Below, in pieces: positions 23,121 through 32,787 of a stretch of DNA of 64,000 nt; the first letter of the stretch is position 1, and each line of letters begins with the position of its first letter. Made by a program: the position numbers and the translations under genes. The stretch covers positions 620,001-684,000 of the forward strand of contig NZ_CP136651.1 in assembly GCF_036784765.1 (NCBI RefSeq), read 5' to 3'. The notes beneath the pieces are model-generated. The model did not search any database, was not told the origin of the DNA, and saw only the letters and a list, made by a program, of their open reading frames with translations. Origin of the DNA: Novosphingobium sp. ZN18A2. GTDB lineage: Bacteria > Pseudomonadota > Alphaproteobacteria > Sphingomonadales > Sphingomonadaceae.

Positions 23121-25195
23121 TGGCAGGGTTCGGATTCGGCTTTCGCGGCATGAACCGCGTCGCCGCGCACCTGGTGACGGTTGCAAGCACGCAACCGCTC
23201 CCTTCCATCTCTCCGTCCGCCGGCTGGGACGGCACGGCCGCCAGCGGTTTCGCGTCCACGCCGGCCGATCCGGCGCGCAGCACGGCCAAACCCGCGATGC
23301 GCCTGATGGTGCCGCCCTACCAGTGGTTCACGGACGAGCTTCTGGTGGGTGTCTATGCCGGGGCGAGCAATGGCGGCTCGTTGCTCGACAACATGGGCCT
23401 GGAGAAAGTCATTGTTCATTACGAGGGCGAAAGCGTGGAGATCGCTTCGCCTTCCTTCCGCTCGTTCGACGATGCCAATGGCAATCCGGTGACCTATTTC
23501 GGGTGGTGGGCGGCCCTTAAGCACGACGGGCGCAACGGCCACGCGCAGGTCTATTTCGAAGCGGTGCCCAGGGATGCGACGATGCAGCATCGCGTGATCG
23601 GGCCGTACCAGTTCAGCCCCCAGGCCCAACTGCACGATTGTTCGGTCACCGTTGCCGCCAGTGCCACGCCGGTTGCCGGAAGCGTGTTCACCAACATGAC
23701 GGACGCCTACAATTACCTGCGGTCCGTCAATGCCGTGAACGGACTTATCACCGTGACCGAGGCGGGCACCTATGACCTGGGGCAGGTAACGTCCAACTGG
23801 TCGAACGGATCGTGGGTCGATGGATGGGTGAATATCGAGGCGAGCGCCCCGGTCGTATTCACCAAGCCCGCGCCTGCCGCCGATGCCGCGATGCCGTATT
23901 TCCGGCCGAACTTCGCGATCCACCTGAGGGGCGGCAACATCACGCTCGATTTCGCCCATGCGACGGAACTCTACAGGGCGGACTTCGCGAACATCCGCAA
24001 CAACTGGGTGGACTGCATAAACCTCACCAACAGCAACGGGCGTTACGACCTGTTCCACAAGGCGAACCGCAATGGCCTGTTCGCCCTGTTGCGGGCGGCC
24101 ACCCACGACGAGGGTGCCTGGGCAACCGAATGCGCATTCAGCAACCTGTGGAATGCGGCGGCAGGCCTCTCGCTCTCGCGCGGGTGCAGCTACGATACGA
24201 TGTGGGGAGACCTGTTCAACAGTGCCAAATGCGTCGTTGGCAACCGCGTAACCGATTTCGACAGCACGATGTACCAGGTCGGCCTCAACGCCCTGACGGT
24301 GCACTATACCGGGGCGGGATCGGCCGCCACGCTCGAACGCAATGGCGATATGCTGACGGCCAGCGTGGACGGCAGCACCGTCGGCACGTTCGGCATCGTG
24401 AAAGACCTGGCCGGTTACAACGCGAACACCAATTACACCGTGCAGAACGTGGTGGACTGGCTGAACGGCCTGACCGGCTTTGCAGCGACGCTTGGCGACG
24501 ACAGCAGGGCCGCGTGGATGCTCGCCCCCGATGATGGCGTGATCCCCGGCACCTGGCCTGCCGTGGACGTGAAAACCGCCGCGAAGACATTCCGCACGCG
24601 GATGGATGTCCACGCCGACTGGTGGCAGCTGCAATACGGTGCGAATGGCGAGAACATCGTTATCGCGGACAACGTCTCGAACGATGTGATCTGCCAGCTC
24701 CTGTTCGTCCAGGAGCCGGTGACGGACTGGCTGGTCGTCAACAACATCTGGCGGACCAAGGCGGTGTGGAACTACGGCGTTCGGATGGATGCGCGCGCAT
24801 CCATAACCAATGCGTGCAGCCATGTGTTCATGGCGCACAACACCGTTGTCGGGCAGGTGTTCCGGTTCACCGGGGGCGGCATCTACAACGGCGATTTCGA
24901 TGCCTACTGCTATGTCGCCAACAACGCTTTCACGCGGTTCGAATGGCTTTCGGCCGCAGCCGAGGATGCGGACCTCAACATCGTCAACAACCATATCGAC
25001 GGCGGGACGTCCGATATGAACGGTGCCACCGGGACAACCATCGGCGGGGACGAGACAACGCTTTATGCCGATGCGGCGGCGGGCGATTTCACGCCGGCCG
25101 GGGCGCTGCTGGCCGACAAAGTGGTGCCTGTGGTCCGGTTCGATCGTTCACGAACCGAACGGGCGTCTCTGGATTCCGTGGGGGCGCTGGCATAG
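23120..25195 (+). CDS. Right-handed beta-helix spike protein, GhsB-like candidate
   Basis: A 691-residue protein with no signal peptide or membrane segment. Residues 1-175 hold an attachment-like head (WDGTAASGF, PPYQWFTDELLVGVYAG). The remainder has the irregular Asn/Gly/Val/Ile-rich repeats of a right-handed parallel beta-helix, such as IVIADNVSNDVIC, WLVVNNIWRTKA, VFMAHNTVVGQVFRF and YVANNAFTRF. Such folds occur in phage tailspikes and polysaccharide lyases. Its position directly behind the GhsA-like gene suggests it is the fibre of a gene-transfer-agent head spike that binds capsule, as GhsB does in Rhodobacter. Alternatively it may act as an EPS lyase or surface protein. No catalytic residues could be assigned by eye. 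Confidence 0.68.
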   Translation: MAGFGFGFRGMNRVAAHLVTVASTQPLPSISPSAGWDGTAASGFASTPADPARSTAKPAMRLMVPPYQWFTDELLVGVYAGASNGGSLLDNMGLEKVIVHYEGESVEIASPSFRSFDDANGNPVTYFGWWAALKHDGRNGHAQVYFEAVPRDATMQHRVIGPYQFSPQAQLHDCSVTVAASATPVAGSVFTNMTDAYNYLRSVNAVNGLITVTEAGTYDLGQVTSNWSNGSWVDGWVNIEASAPVVFTKPAPAADAAMPYFRPNFAIHLRGGNITLDFAHATELYRADFANIRNNWVDCINLTNSNGRYDLFHKANRNGLFALLRAATHDEGAWATECAFSNLWNAAAGLSLSRGCSYDTMWGDLFNSAKCVVGNRVTDFDSTMYQVGLNALTVHYTGAGSAATLERNGDMLTASVDGSTVGTFGIVKDLAGYNANTNYTVQNVVDWLNGLTGFAATLGDDSRAAWMLAPDDGVIPGTWPAVDVKTAAKTFRTRMDVHADWWQLQYGANGENIVIADNVSNDVICQLLFVQEPVTDWLVVNNIWRTKAVWNYGVRMDARASITNACSHVFMAHNTVVGQVFRFTGGGIYNGDFDAYCYVANNAFTRFEWLSAAAEDADLNIVNNHIDGGTSDMNGATGTTIGGDETTLYADAAAGDFTPAGALLADKVVPVVRFDRSRTERASLDSVGALA

Positions 25196-25205
25196 GCGCG
25201 GCTTA

Positions 25206-25251
25206 CGGGGATCGGGGCCGGGCCATGCCGCAGGCGGGCACCCGGTCCCCG
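25206..25251. terminator. Possible bidirectional hairpin terminator between spike and Wzx genes
   Basis: CGGGGATCGGG (25206-25216) can pair with CCCGGTCCCCG (25241-25251) with one mismatch and a 24-base loop. It sits in the 67-base gap between two convergent stops. There is no U-run in either direction, so efficiency is doubtful. Confidence 0.3.
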
Positions 25252-25262
25252 CTTCGGCTGCA

Positions 25263-26753
25263 TTAACCATTGGCGTGCAGGGGGACGCGGCGGGCGAAGA
25301 CCGGGCCTAGCACGGGTATCGCCACCAGCGGTTCGATGAACTCTTCAGGGAAGTGCTTCAACGAAAGGAACATCAGCGCCGCCGCCGCCGAACACAGGGC
25401 GAATGCCCCGGCGATGGCCCGTTCCCAGCTTTCGAACATCGGGGCCGCTGCCGCAGTAAACAGGACCAGCGCCGAAACCGGCATCAGGTGTCCGGCCAAA
25501 GTGCCAAGGCCCTGCTTCGCACGCCATGACAACGCGACAAAATCGACCAGCGCACGAAGACTGAAAGCGGCAGCGAAACCGTAAAGGCCGAACCGTTGCC
25601 CCAGCGCGAACAGCAGGATGCCGTAAAACGGTAGCTCCGCGATTGTCAGCGCGGCGGTAAAGCGCGGGTCGCCGCGCGCCTGAATGAAGGCGAACGGAAC
25701 AGAGCCAATTGCCAGCAGCCACACACCCGGCAGGATGATGCGCGCGATGCCCACGGAACGCGGATCGAGGTGCGAACCCAGCCACAGGTGCATGAGCGGG
25801 TCCGCCAGGCAGGACAGGCCGATCACGATTACCGCGAATAGCTGTGCGATGAAGATCGTGAATGCGCGGCACTTGGCCGCCGCAAGCTGGTCCGGCAGCG
25901 CCGCCAGTCGCGGAAAAACCACGCTGACGATTGCGCTTGGCACAAGAAGCGTCCGGTAGGCGACCTGATAGGGGATGGTATAGACCGCCACTGCGATCGC
26001 GCCTGCGACGGCTCCGATAACGAAACGGTCGGAATAGATCATCAACGGGACGGCCATCGCCGTAATCATGACCCAGATGCCGAAGCGGCTGAGACGCCGC
26101 ATTTCAGCCCAGCCGGGCGCGAACCGCTGACCGGCAAGGAACGTTCGCCAAACGGCGGTGCCCACGATCGCCAACCCCAGCAAGCGACCGGCAAGCGACG
26201 CCGCGATCAGCCACTCCAGGTCGTGGCCGAACGCCTTGGCCGCGATAAGCGGCAGGATCTGCAGGCCAAGGTTTCCCGCAAGGTTGCCGATGGAGACGCG
26301 CCTGAACCGTTCCACGCCGATCAACGCGCCCGTGGCGGCGCCCGTTACCGTCATCACCGGATTGCAAAGCGCCAGTGCCCACAAGGAATCGAGCAGTTCG
26401 GACCTCAGCGCGGGCGCCACTTTCATCACATTGCCGAAGAAATATGCGGCGGCCAGATATGTGACGAGGCCCATCACCAGGCCCAGCGTGATCAGGATGG
26501 CCATGCCCGACGATACGATCCGCGCCATTTTGCGGGCGCTTGCCTTGCGGTTGGACGATATGCGCTGCGCCAGCGCGCGGCCGATCCCGAAATCGGCCTG
26601 GCCGAAATATCCCAGCATGGTCCACGCGATAACCAGCGCGCCATAGCGTTCCGCGCCAATTTCCCGGATATAGAGCGGCACCGTGACAAGAGCGCTGACC
26701 AGCGGCAATACCGACGCCGTAAGCGCATAAAGGCTGTTGCGGGTAAAGCTCAT
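25263..26753 (-). CDS. Polysaccharide flippase (Wzx-like, MOP superfamily)
   Basis: A 496-residue integral membrane protein with about 12-14 predicted helices. It begins TRNSLYALTASVLPLVSALVTVPLYIREIGAERYGAL, the characteristic start of the RfbX/Wzx family, and also has VPLMIYSDRFVIGAVAGAIAVAVYTIPY in the middle. It should flip undecaprenyl-linked EPS repeat units to the periplasm. The ATG at 26753 overlaps the stop of the upstream Wzy-like gene by four bases (ATGA). The open frame continues upstream, inside that gene, but is not real there. Presence of Wzx, Wzy, Wzc and Wza homologues points to a Wzx/Wzy-dependent EPS pathway. Confidence 0.9.
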   Translation of the reverse strand: MSFTRNSLYALTASVLPLVSALVTVPLYIREIGAERYGALVIAWTMLGYFGQADFGIGRALAQRISSNRKASARKMARIVSSGMAILITLGLVMGLVTYLAAAYFFGNVMKVAPALRSELLDSLWALALCNPVMTVTGAATGALIGVERFRRVSIGNLAGNLGLQILPLIAAKAFGHDLEWLIAASLAGRLLGLAIVGTAVWRTFLAGQRFAPGWAEMRRLSRFGIWVMITAMAVPLMIYSDRFVIGAVAGAIAVAVYTIPYQVAYRTLLVPSAIVSVVFPRLAALPDQLAAAKCRAFTIFIAQLFAVIVIGLSCLADPLMHLWLGSHLDPRSVGIARIILPGVWLLAIGSVPFAFIQARGDPRFTAALTIAELPFYGILLFALGQRFGLYGFAAAFSLRALVDFVALSWRAKQGLGTLAGHLMPVSALVLFTAAAAPMFESWERAIAGAFALCSAAAALMFLSLKHFPEEFIEPLVAIPVLGPVFARRVPLHANG

Positions 26754-28216
26754 CGCGCCGGAGAATGCGCGCCCGGCCTGTTCGGGACGGCAGCGGCGCG
26801 GTCCGGCATGCGCACGAGCCGCAACTGCGCCATCGAAGCGCCGATCCCGATCATGGCCATGAACCAGATGCGCGCTTCGCCGAAATAGGTGACTGTCATG
26901 CTGGAGAGCGCCAGCACGAATAGCGCGCAGTTGAATGCGAACAGCGTATCGCGGTCGGTGCCCCGGCCTTGCCCGATCGCGATGCCAAGCCGGACCATGG
27001 TGATGACAATCGCGGCCATAAGGCTTGCAGGCACAATCACCCCGTGCCGTATGCCTTCGGCCAGGAAATGCGCGTCCACGCTTGCGCTGGGAACAAGGTA
27101 AAGCGGGCGGTCGTATTCCGCGTAGCCGATGCCGAAAACGGGGTGATTTGCGATCGACTGCAAGCCGTATTGCCAGATGAGCTTGCGATAATAGCCTGTC
27201 TGCGGATCGATCGTCATGCGGATCAGGATATTGATAAGGCCCCCCTTCGATCCGAACTCGACGGCAAAAGCCGCAAGAAGGACAAACAGGATCGCGATCC
27301 ACCAGCCGATCCGCCTGAACCATGACAGCGCGAAATCCGCGACATAGATGCCCGCCGATGCCAGGATCGCGATCACGCTGGCTGAACTCAGCGCGAAAAA
27401 TCCCATCGATGCGGCGGCCAGTCCGGCAAATCTGGGCCATCCGCGAATGCCGCCCTTGAGATAGACGAGCAGCGTGCTTGTCAGCACCACGCCGCCCAGG
27501 ATGGGATGGGAAAACGGCCCGAACGCGCGCAACAGGCCGCCCAGGCGAAACTCTTTCCGGATATGCAGATCGCCCGCGACATCGCCATTGTCGTAGGCTG
27601 GCATATGACCGAAGATGCCGGTGAACGCCGGCCTGACGATGAACTGCCGCGCAAGGCTTTCAACCATCATTTCGATCCCGGCAAGCATCAGGCCGGGAAC
27701 CAGCAGGAGGAAGAGCGTCCTGACATCGCCCGGCGTGCGCAAACCGGCGCGGGCGATGAAATAGGGGAAGGCGAAATCCACGATATTGCCCGAAGCGCGG
27801 ACAAACCCCGTCCCGCTTCCATAAACGTGCATGAAAGAGACCGCCATCCACACGGAGGCGAGGAGGATCAGGCCATCGGCAATGTCGAAGCGCAACCGGC
27901 GGCTGGCAAAGCCCCAGGCCGGATACCACGAAAGCAGGATCGACAGCAGGCGATAGACGGGCAGGTTTATGCCGAACACATAGAAGTGCACTTCGGGCGG
28001 AAACAGCAGGAAGGAATAGATCAGGGCCAGCAAGGGCAGCAGGTGCAGAACCTCGCCCCGGCGGGAAATGCCGATGCGGACCGGGCCGGGCATCCGCCCC
28101 TCCGGCACGGGATCTGCAATGGGAATCGTCACCGGTGTCAGGGCCTGCAAATCATGCCAACTCGATGCCTGTATGGCGACCTGTGGAGCCGCGATCTGCG
28201 CCGGGAGACGGGGCAT
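26750..28216 (-). CDS. O-antigen polymerase/ligase-like membrane protein (Wzy-like)
   Basis: A 488-residue protein with about 10-12 transmembrane helices. The central periplasmic loop lies near IRMTIDPQTGYYRKLIWQYG, followed by HPVFGIGYAEYDRPLYLVPSASVDAHFLAEGIRHG, which fits the Wzy_C/O-antigen ligase pattern (GIG, then a basic loop with a conserved H before a helix). In context it is the candidate EPS polymerase, coupled to the flippase gene by a four-base overlap. Sequence alone cannot separate polymerases from ligases, and a second family member lies at 40174. Confidence 0.82.
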   Translation of the reverse strand: MPRLPAQIAAPQVAIQASSWHDLQALTPVTIPIADPVPEGRMPGPVRIGISRRGEVLHLLPLLALIYSFLLFPPEVHFYVFGINLPVYRLLSILLSWYPAWGFASRRLRFDIADGLILLASVWMAVSFMHVYGSGTGFVRASGNIVDFAFPYFIARAGLRTPGDVRTLFLLLVPGLMLAGIEMMVESLARQFIVRPAFTGIFGHMPAYDNGDVAGDLHIRKEFRLGGLLRAFGPFSHPILGGVVLTSTLLVYLKGGIRGWPRFAGLAAASMGFFALSSASVIAILASAGIYVADFALSWFRRIGWWIAILFVLLAAFAVEFGSKGGLINILIRMTIDPQTGYYRKLIWQYGLQSIANHPVFGIGYAEYDRPLYLVPSASVDAHFLAEGIRHGVIVPASLMAAIVITMVRLGIAIGQGRGTDRDTLFAFNCALFVLALSSMTVTYFGEARIWFMAMIGIGASMAQLRLVRMPDRAAAVPNRPGAHSPAR

Positions 28217-28334
28217 TCCAAGCGCATTTTGGTTCGATGTGGATGGCTTTCCCGCTCCGTCCGGTGGCCCGGACCGTCACGGCCACACGGCATGAAGCTT
28301 GATGCGCCGGCCGATTGACGCGCGCTGTTCGTGC

Positions 28335-29108
28335 TTATGCCTGTTCATAACCGGCCGTCCTGGCAACCTGAACCGCATCCGCGCCCAATGTGTCCGGACG
28401 CTCGCTTGTATGCCTGCGGCGCCACCTTGCGCGCCAAAGCGGCACGGGACTGCGCGAAAGCGCGCAGATCGTGGTCTGTATGGGCAACCGGTCCCGCCAC
28501 TTGTGCCGGGCATAGCGATAGGCCTTCAGGTATCCGCCGCCCAGTGAGGCGATCGGGCGATTGTTATGAACGACAGGCAGTTCGATGGCCCAACTGCCGC
28601 CGCCCATGTCGCGCGCCGTCTGCACAAGGTCGGTGCCGTAAAGGTGAAAATGCGGCAGTGCCTCGTCGAACCGGAATCCCTCCCGTCGCCGCAGGATCAG
28701 CAGCAGTTCGTCAAACGAATCCACGGCGGCGGGCGCAAAGCCGGGGGTGCCCAGCTCCGTTCCCATCGTCACGTCCCACACGCGCCCCACGTGCACGCCA
28801 TCGGGCCTGACGCCGTATGGACCGGCAACCATCCAGTCTGGATGAACATCGGTCAGACGATTGAGGCAATCGACTGCGCGGTCCAGCCAACCCCGTGGCA
28901 GGTACACGTCCTGGTGCACAAACAGGCAGATCCGCGCATCCGTGCGGTCGAGGCCGCAGTTGTACGCGGAGGACATGCTCACGGCGCCCTTGATCGTCAC
29001 CAGCGGCAGCCGCCCGGATGCGATATCGGGCGAAAGGCAAAGGCAGGCTTCCAGAACGGATTCGTTGTCTATGGCGGCGATTGCCACGAAATCATCGGAC
29101 GTAAACAT
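28335..29108 (-). CDS. Glycosyltransferase-like protein (StrF/Glyco_tranf_2_5 type)
   Basis: A 257-residue protein of the small GT-A-like group that includes StrF. The signature is SSAYNCGLDRTDARICLFVHQDVYLPRGWLDRA (about residues 45-77), where HQDV supplies the DXD-like motif, followed by GPYGVRPDG and LPHFHLYGTDLVQTARDMG. It probably adds one sugar of the EPS repeat unit. The ATG at 29108 has a GGAAG site just upstream and is preferred to the GTG at 29120. It is on the same strand as the flanking EPS genes, with 118 bases before the Wzy-like start. Confidence 0.75.
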   Translation of the reverse strand: MFTSDDFVAIAAIDNESVLEACLCLSPDIASGRLPLVTIKGAVSMSSAYNCGLDRTDARICLFVHQDVYLPRGWLDRAVDCLNRLTDVHPDWMVAGPYGVRPDGVHVGRVWDVTMGTELGTPGFAPAAVDSFDELLLILRRREGFRFDEALPHFHLYGTDLVQTARDMGGGSWAIELPVVHNNRPIASLGGGYLKAYRYARHKWRDRLPIQTTICALSRSPVPLWRARWRRRHTSERPDTLGADAVQVARTAGYEQA

Positions 29109-29207
29109 TGCAACTTCCACGATGGGGACGGGCTTCGTGCGCGGGGGTTGCCGGTAATGGCCAGTCGGGCGGCAAGGCGGCCCGGCGCGATGGTTTGTCG
29201 GGCATGG

Positions 29208-30263
29208 TCACGTTGCCAGCAGCGGCCCCCACCAGGCTTCGTTATCCAGATACCAGCGCAGCGTGCCGGCAAGGCCGCGCGCGAAATCGCGCTGCGGGGC
29301 ATAGCCGATTTCGGCGCGCGCCTTTCGCGCGTCGATCGCATATCGGCGATCGTGCCCCTTGCGGTCTTCCACGAAGGTCTTGAGGGCGTCGGTCTTGCCG
29401 CCATGCGCGGCGGGCGAGCGGGGAAAGCGGTCCGCCAGCCCGTCGATCTCTGCAAAGGCGCGGTCCACCGCGGCGCATATGCGGTCGATCACCGCAAGGT
29501 TGGGCAATTCCTCGCCCCCGCCGATGTTGTAGGTTTCGCCCGGCCTGCCGCGCTCCAGCGCCGCTTCGATCCCGCGGCAATGGTCTTCCACGTGCAGCCA
29601 GTCCCGCACGTTCAGGCCGTCGCCATAGATGGGCAATGGTTTGCCCGACAGCGCGTTCAACAGGAAAAGCGGGATCAGCTTTTCGGGATACTGATAAGGA
29701 CCATAGTTGTTTGAACAGTTGGTGGTCGTCACTTCCAGCGCGAAGGTGCGGTGCCATGCGCGCACAAGGTGGTCCGACGATGCCTTTGCCGCCGCATAGG
29801 GGGAGTTGGGCGAATAGCGGCTCGTTTCGCTGAACGGCGCATCGCCGGGGCCAAGCGATCCGTAAACCTCGTCGGTCGAAATGTGGTGGAACCGGTGCGG
29901 TTTGCCGCTGCCTTCGTCCAGCCACACCGTGCGCGCGGCCTCCAGCAGGCTTTGCGTTCCGACGATGTTGGTGCCGATGAAGGCGTCCGGCGCGCCGATG
30001 GACCGGTCGACATGGCTCTCGGCCGCGAAATGGACGATGGTGGCGATGTGGCGTTCGCGCAGCAGGCGTTCCACCAGAGCGGTGTCGCGGATATCGCCGA
30101 CGACCAGGTCCGCCTGTTCCACCCCCGCGATCGTGGCCGCATTTCCCGCATACGTGAGCGAATCGAGCACCACGATCGCATCGTCAGGGTGTTGCCGCGC
30201 CCAATAATGGACGAAGTTGCCGCCGATGAATCCCGCACCGCCGGTCACAAGCAGGTCAGCCAA
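29208..30263 (-). CDS. rmlB: dTDP-glucose 4,6-dehydratase
   Basis: Second step of dTDP-L-rhamnose synthesis: converts dTDP-glucose to dTDP-4-keto-6-deoxyglucose using bound NAD. The 351-residue protein starts with the Rossmann motif LLVTGGAGFIGGNFVHYW. The catalytic triad is visible as HISTDEVYGSLG (Thr, Asp, Glu, about residues 127-138) and YAAAKASSDHLV (Tyr and Lys, about 156-167), and TNNYGPYQYPEKLIP is typical of RmlB. Its start overlaps the end of rmlD by eight bases. It closes the minus-strand run rmlA-rmlC-rmlD-rmlB. Confidence 0.97.
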   Translation of the reverse strand: MADLLVTGGAGFIGGNFVHYWARQHPDDAIVVLDSLTYAGNAATIAGVEQADLVVGDIRDTALVERLLRERHIATIVHFAAESHVDRSIGAPDAFIGTNIVGTQSLLEAARTVWLDEGSGKPHRFHHISTDEVYGSLGPGDAPFSETSRYSPNSPYAAAKASSDHLVRAWHRTFALEVTTTNCSNNYGPYQYPEKLIPLFLLNALSGKPLPIYGDGLNVRDWLHVEDHCRGIEAALERGRPGETYNIGGGEELPNLAVIDRICAAVDRAFAEIDGLADRFPRSPAAHGGKTDALKTFVEDRKGHDRRYAIDARKARAEIGYAPQRDFARGLAGTLRWYLDNEAWWGPLLAT

Positions 30264-31113
30264 TCGCCTTTTCCTCTTCCAGCATCTTGCGCAGGTTCTC
30301 TTGCCAGTGAACGGCGCTTTCGCCCAGCAGGTCGCGTGTGCGGCTGCAATCGAGCACCGAGAAGGCGGGCCGCGCCGCGGGTGCGGGGTAATCGTTGCTC
30401 GCTATCGGAATAATCGGCACGCGCCGGTTGAGCATCCCCAGCGCCAGCGCCTGTTCCCGGATCGCAACGGCAAAGTCGTACCAGCTGGCAAGGCCCGCGT
30501 CGCAGTGGTGGAACACGCCGGTGGCGCCCTTGCCGCATAGCGCAAGGATAACGCGCGCAAGGCCAGGCGCCCAGGTCGGCGCGCCGGTCTGGTCCGCGAC
30601 GACGCGAACCTCTTCGCGCGTGCGCATCAGGTGCAGCATCGTGCGCACGAAGTTCCGACCGCCCGCGCAATAGAGCCACGCCGTCCGCACGATCAGCGCA
30701 TCGGAGCCGGCCGCGTCCTCTCCTGCCGCCTTGGTGCGGCCGTATGCGGAAATGGGCGCGCGTTCGTCGTCCGGACGATAGGCGCGCTGCGATGCGCCAT
30801 CGAACACGAAATCGGTGGATACGTGGACCAGCCTGCCGCCGGTTTCGCGCAGCGTTTCGGCCATGATGCCGACAGCGGCGGCATTGACGGACAGCGCGGT
30901 TTCCTCGTCGCTTTCGGCCTTGTCGACCGCGGTATAGGCGGCGGCGTTCAGCAACAGGCCGGGCCGCGCGGCCAGCACCGCCGCGCGCACGGCATCGCCA
31001 TCGGCAAGGTCCAGCCCGTCGCGGCCGGGGGCGACGATCTCCCATCCGGCGGGCGCCTGCGAGACGAGCGCCCTGCCAAGCTGGCCCGATGCACCGGTAA
31101 TCAGCACTCTCAC
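30256..31113 (-). CDS. rmlD: dTDP-4-dehydrorhamnose reductase
   Basis: Last step of dTDP-L-rhamnose synthesis: reduction of the 4-keto group with NAD(P)H. The 285-residue protein begins [17 protein letters not shown], and the YxxxK pair is in ISAYGRTKAAGE (about residues 124-135). STDFVFDG and DQTGAPTWAPGLA are family segments. The start is a GTG at 31113, overlapping the stop of rmlC (GTGA). The frame is open further upstream but that sequence belongs to rmlC in another frame. Confidence 0.96.
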   Translation of the reverse strand: MRVLITGASGQLGRALVSQAPAGWEIVAPGRDGLDLADGDAVRAAVLAARPGLLLNAAAYTAVDKAESDEETALSVNAAAVGIMAETLRETGGRLVHVSTDFVFDGASQRAYRPDDERAPISAYGRTKAAGEDAAGSDALIVRTAWLYCAGGRNFVRTMLHLMRTREEVRVVADQTGAPTWAPGLARVILALCGKGATGVFHHCDAGLASWYDFAVAIREQALALGMLNRRVPIIPIASNDYPAPAARPAFSVLDCSRTRDLLGESAVHWQENLRKMLEEEKAIG

Positions 31114-31670
31114 GCGAAAGTCTCTGCCTGCGCCAGCGTCACGCCTGCCGCGTCCTTCGCGGAGAGGCGCGGTTTGATACCGTGCAGCGGCCATTCGATG
31201 CCCACGTCGGGATCGTCCCACGCCAGGCTGTGTTCGTTCTGCGGCGCATAGGGGGCGGTGCATTTGTAGAGGACATCCGTATCGTCCTCCAGCGCAAGAA
31301 AACCGTGGGCGAAGCCTTCGGGCACCCAGAACATCCGCTTGTTCGCGGCGGTAAGGTCCACGCCCGTCCACTTGCCGAACGTGGGCGACGACCGCCGCAG
31401 GTCCACCGCAACGTCGAACACCGCGCCGTGCACCACGCGCACCAGCTTGCCCTGTGCCCCCGGCATCTGGAAATGCAGTCCGCGCAGCACGCCTTTTTGC
31501 GACCGGCTGTGGTTGTCCTGCACGAATTGCGCGTCCAGCCCCGCCTTGCGGAAGGCGGCGGCATTCCAGCTTTCCATGAAGAAGCCGCGTGCGTCGCCGA
31601 ACACCTGCGGTTCAATCAGCAGCGGGCCGGGAATGCCGCATTCGGCAATGGTCGGGCCTAAGACAGTCAA
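31110..31670 (-). CDS. rmlC: dTDP-4-dehydrorhamnose 3,5-epimerase
   Basis: Third step of dTDP-L-rhamnose synthesis: epimerises the 4-keto-6-deoxyglucose at C3 and C5. The 186-residue cupin shows the family sequence [18 protein letters not shown] (catalytic His in LRGLH, about residues 49-66), [20 protein letters not shown], and [14 protein letters not shown]. It is coupled to rmlA upstream and rmlD downstream by four-base overlaps, so the four enzymes are probably made in fixed proportion. Confidence 0.97.
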   Translation of the reverse strand: MTVLGPTIAECGIPGPLLIEPQVFGDARGFFMESWNAAAFRKAGLDAQFVQDNHSRSQKGVLRGLHFQMPGAQGKLVRVVHGAVFDVAVDLRRSSPTFGKWTGVDLTAANKRMFWVPEGFAHGFLALEDDTDVLYKCTAPYAPQNEHSLAWDDPDVGIEWPLHGIKPRLSAKDAAGVTLAQAETFA

Positions 31671-32584
31671 ACCGCGCGCTCCGTGCCGAGAAGCGAAAGC
31701 AGGTATTCGCCATAGCCCGACTTGCGCAGCGGACCGGCAATCCGTTCAAGGTCGGCATCGTCGATGAAGCCCTGCCGCCATGCGATCTCTTCTGGGCAGG
31801 CGATTTTCAGGCCCTGACGCTCCTCGGTAATCTTCACATAGGTTCCGGCATCGAGCAGCGAGGCATGCGTGCCGGTGTCCAGCCAGGCGAAACCGCGCCC
31901 CATGATTTCGACCGAGAGCAGCCCTTCATCCATGTAGAGCCGGTTGAGATCGGTAATCTCCAGCTCTCCGCGCGGCGATGGCGTCAGGCTGCGCGCGCGC
32001 TCCACCACGGTTTCATCGTAGAAATAAAGGCCGGTCACCGCATGGCTGGACCGTGGGCGGGCGGGCTTTTCCTCTATGGATATGGCCCGGCCGCGCGCGT
32101 CGAAATCGACCACGCCATAGGCTTCGGGATTGTTCACCCGGTAGGCGAAAACGCTGGCGCCGCGTTCGCGCGCGCTCGCGCTTTGCAGGACATCGGGAAG
32201 GCCGTGCCCGTAAAAGATGTTGTCGCCCAGCACCAGCGCGCTGGGTCTGCCGGAAACGAAATCCGCGCCAAGAAGGTAAGCCTGCGCCAATCCGTCCGGA
32301 CGGGGCTGGACGGCATAGGAAAAGGCCATCCCCCATTGCGAACCGTCGCCCAGAACGCGGTGGAACTGTGCGGCATCGTCGGGCGTGGTGATGATCAGGA
32401 CATCGCGGATGCCCGCGAGCATAAGGGTGCTGAGCGGGTAATAGATCATCGGTTTGTCGAACACCGGCACAAGCTGTTTCGACAGGCCGTGCGTTACCGG
32501 GTAAAGGCGCGTCCCCGATCCTCCGGCCAGCACGATCCCCTTCCGGGTACGGTCAATCACAGTCCCGGCCACTCCGCCTTTCAT
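31667..32584 (-). CDS. rmlA: Glucose-1-phosphate thymidylyltransferase
   Basis: First step of dTDP-L-rhamnose synthesis: joins glucose-1-phosphate to dTTP. The 305-residue protein carries the nucleotidyltransferase motif [20 protein letters not shown] (about residues 16-35), [33 protein letters not shown] with the metal-binding Asp, and [16 protein letters not shown]. The first 15 residues extend beyond the usual family start, so an internal GTG (about codon 5 or 9) could be used. It leads the rmlACDB run. The next gene upstream is divergent, at 32788. Confidence 0.95.
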   Translation of the reverse strand: MKGGVAGTVIDRTRKGIVLAGGSGTRLYPVTHGLSKQLVPVFDKPMIYYPLSTLMLAGIRDVLIITTPDDAAQFHRVLGDGSQWGMAFSYAVQPRPDGLAQAYLLGADFVSGRPSALVLGDNIFYGHGLPDVLQSASARERGASVFAYRVNNPEAYGVVDFDARGRAISIEEKPARPRSSHAVTGLYFYDETVVERARSLTPSPRGELEITDLNRLYMDEGLLSVEIMGRGFAWLDTGTHASLLDAGTYVKITEERQGLKIACPEEIAWRQGFIDDADLERIAGPLRKSGYGEYLLSLLGTERAV

Positions 32585-32787
32585 ACCCGTTCGGCGATGG
32601 TCGATGGCACAGCGCGGCCACCGGGCAAACTTCAACAAAGCCCATAACGGTTGGCATGTCGTGCGGGTTTGCGGGCCGCGATCCGCGCCTTGCGGCAATC
32701 GAGTGCTTCGGGCATTCGGGAAACGATAACCGACGGGAAGCACACAATGAAAAGCCGGCTGCCGGCAAGGCATCGTGACCGCGACTG

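Noticed and set aside
22857..25195. Prophage remnant as the explanation for the spike pair
   Set aside because: No integrase, capsid, terminase, portal or lysis gene is nearby and base composition matches the neighbours. A separate gene-transfer-agent-type spike locus fits better, though an old phage origin is not excluded.
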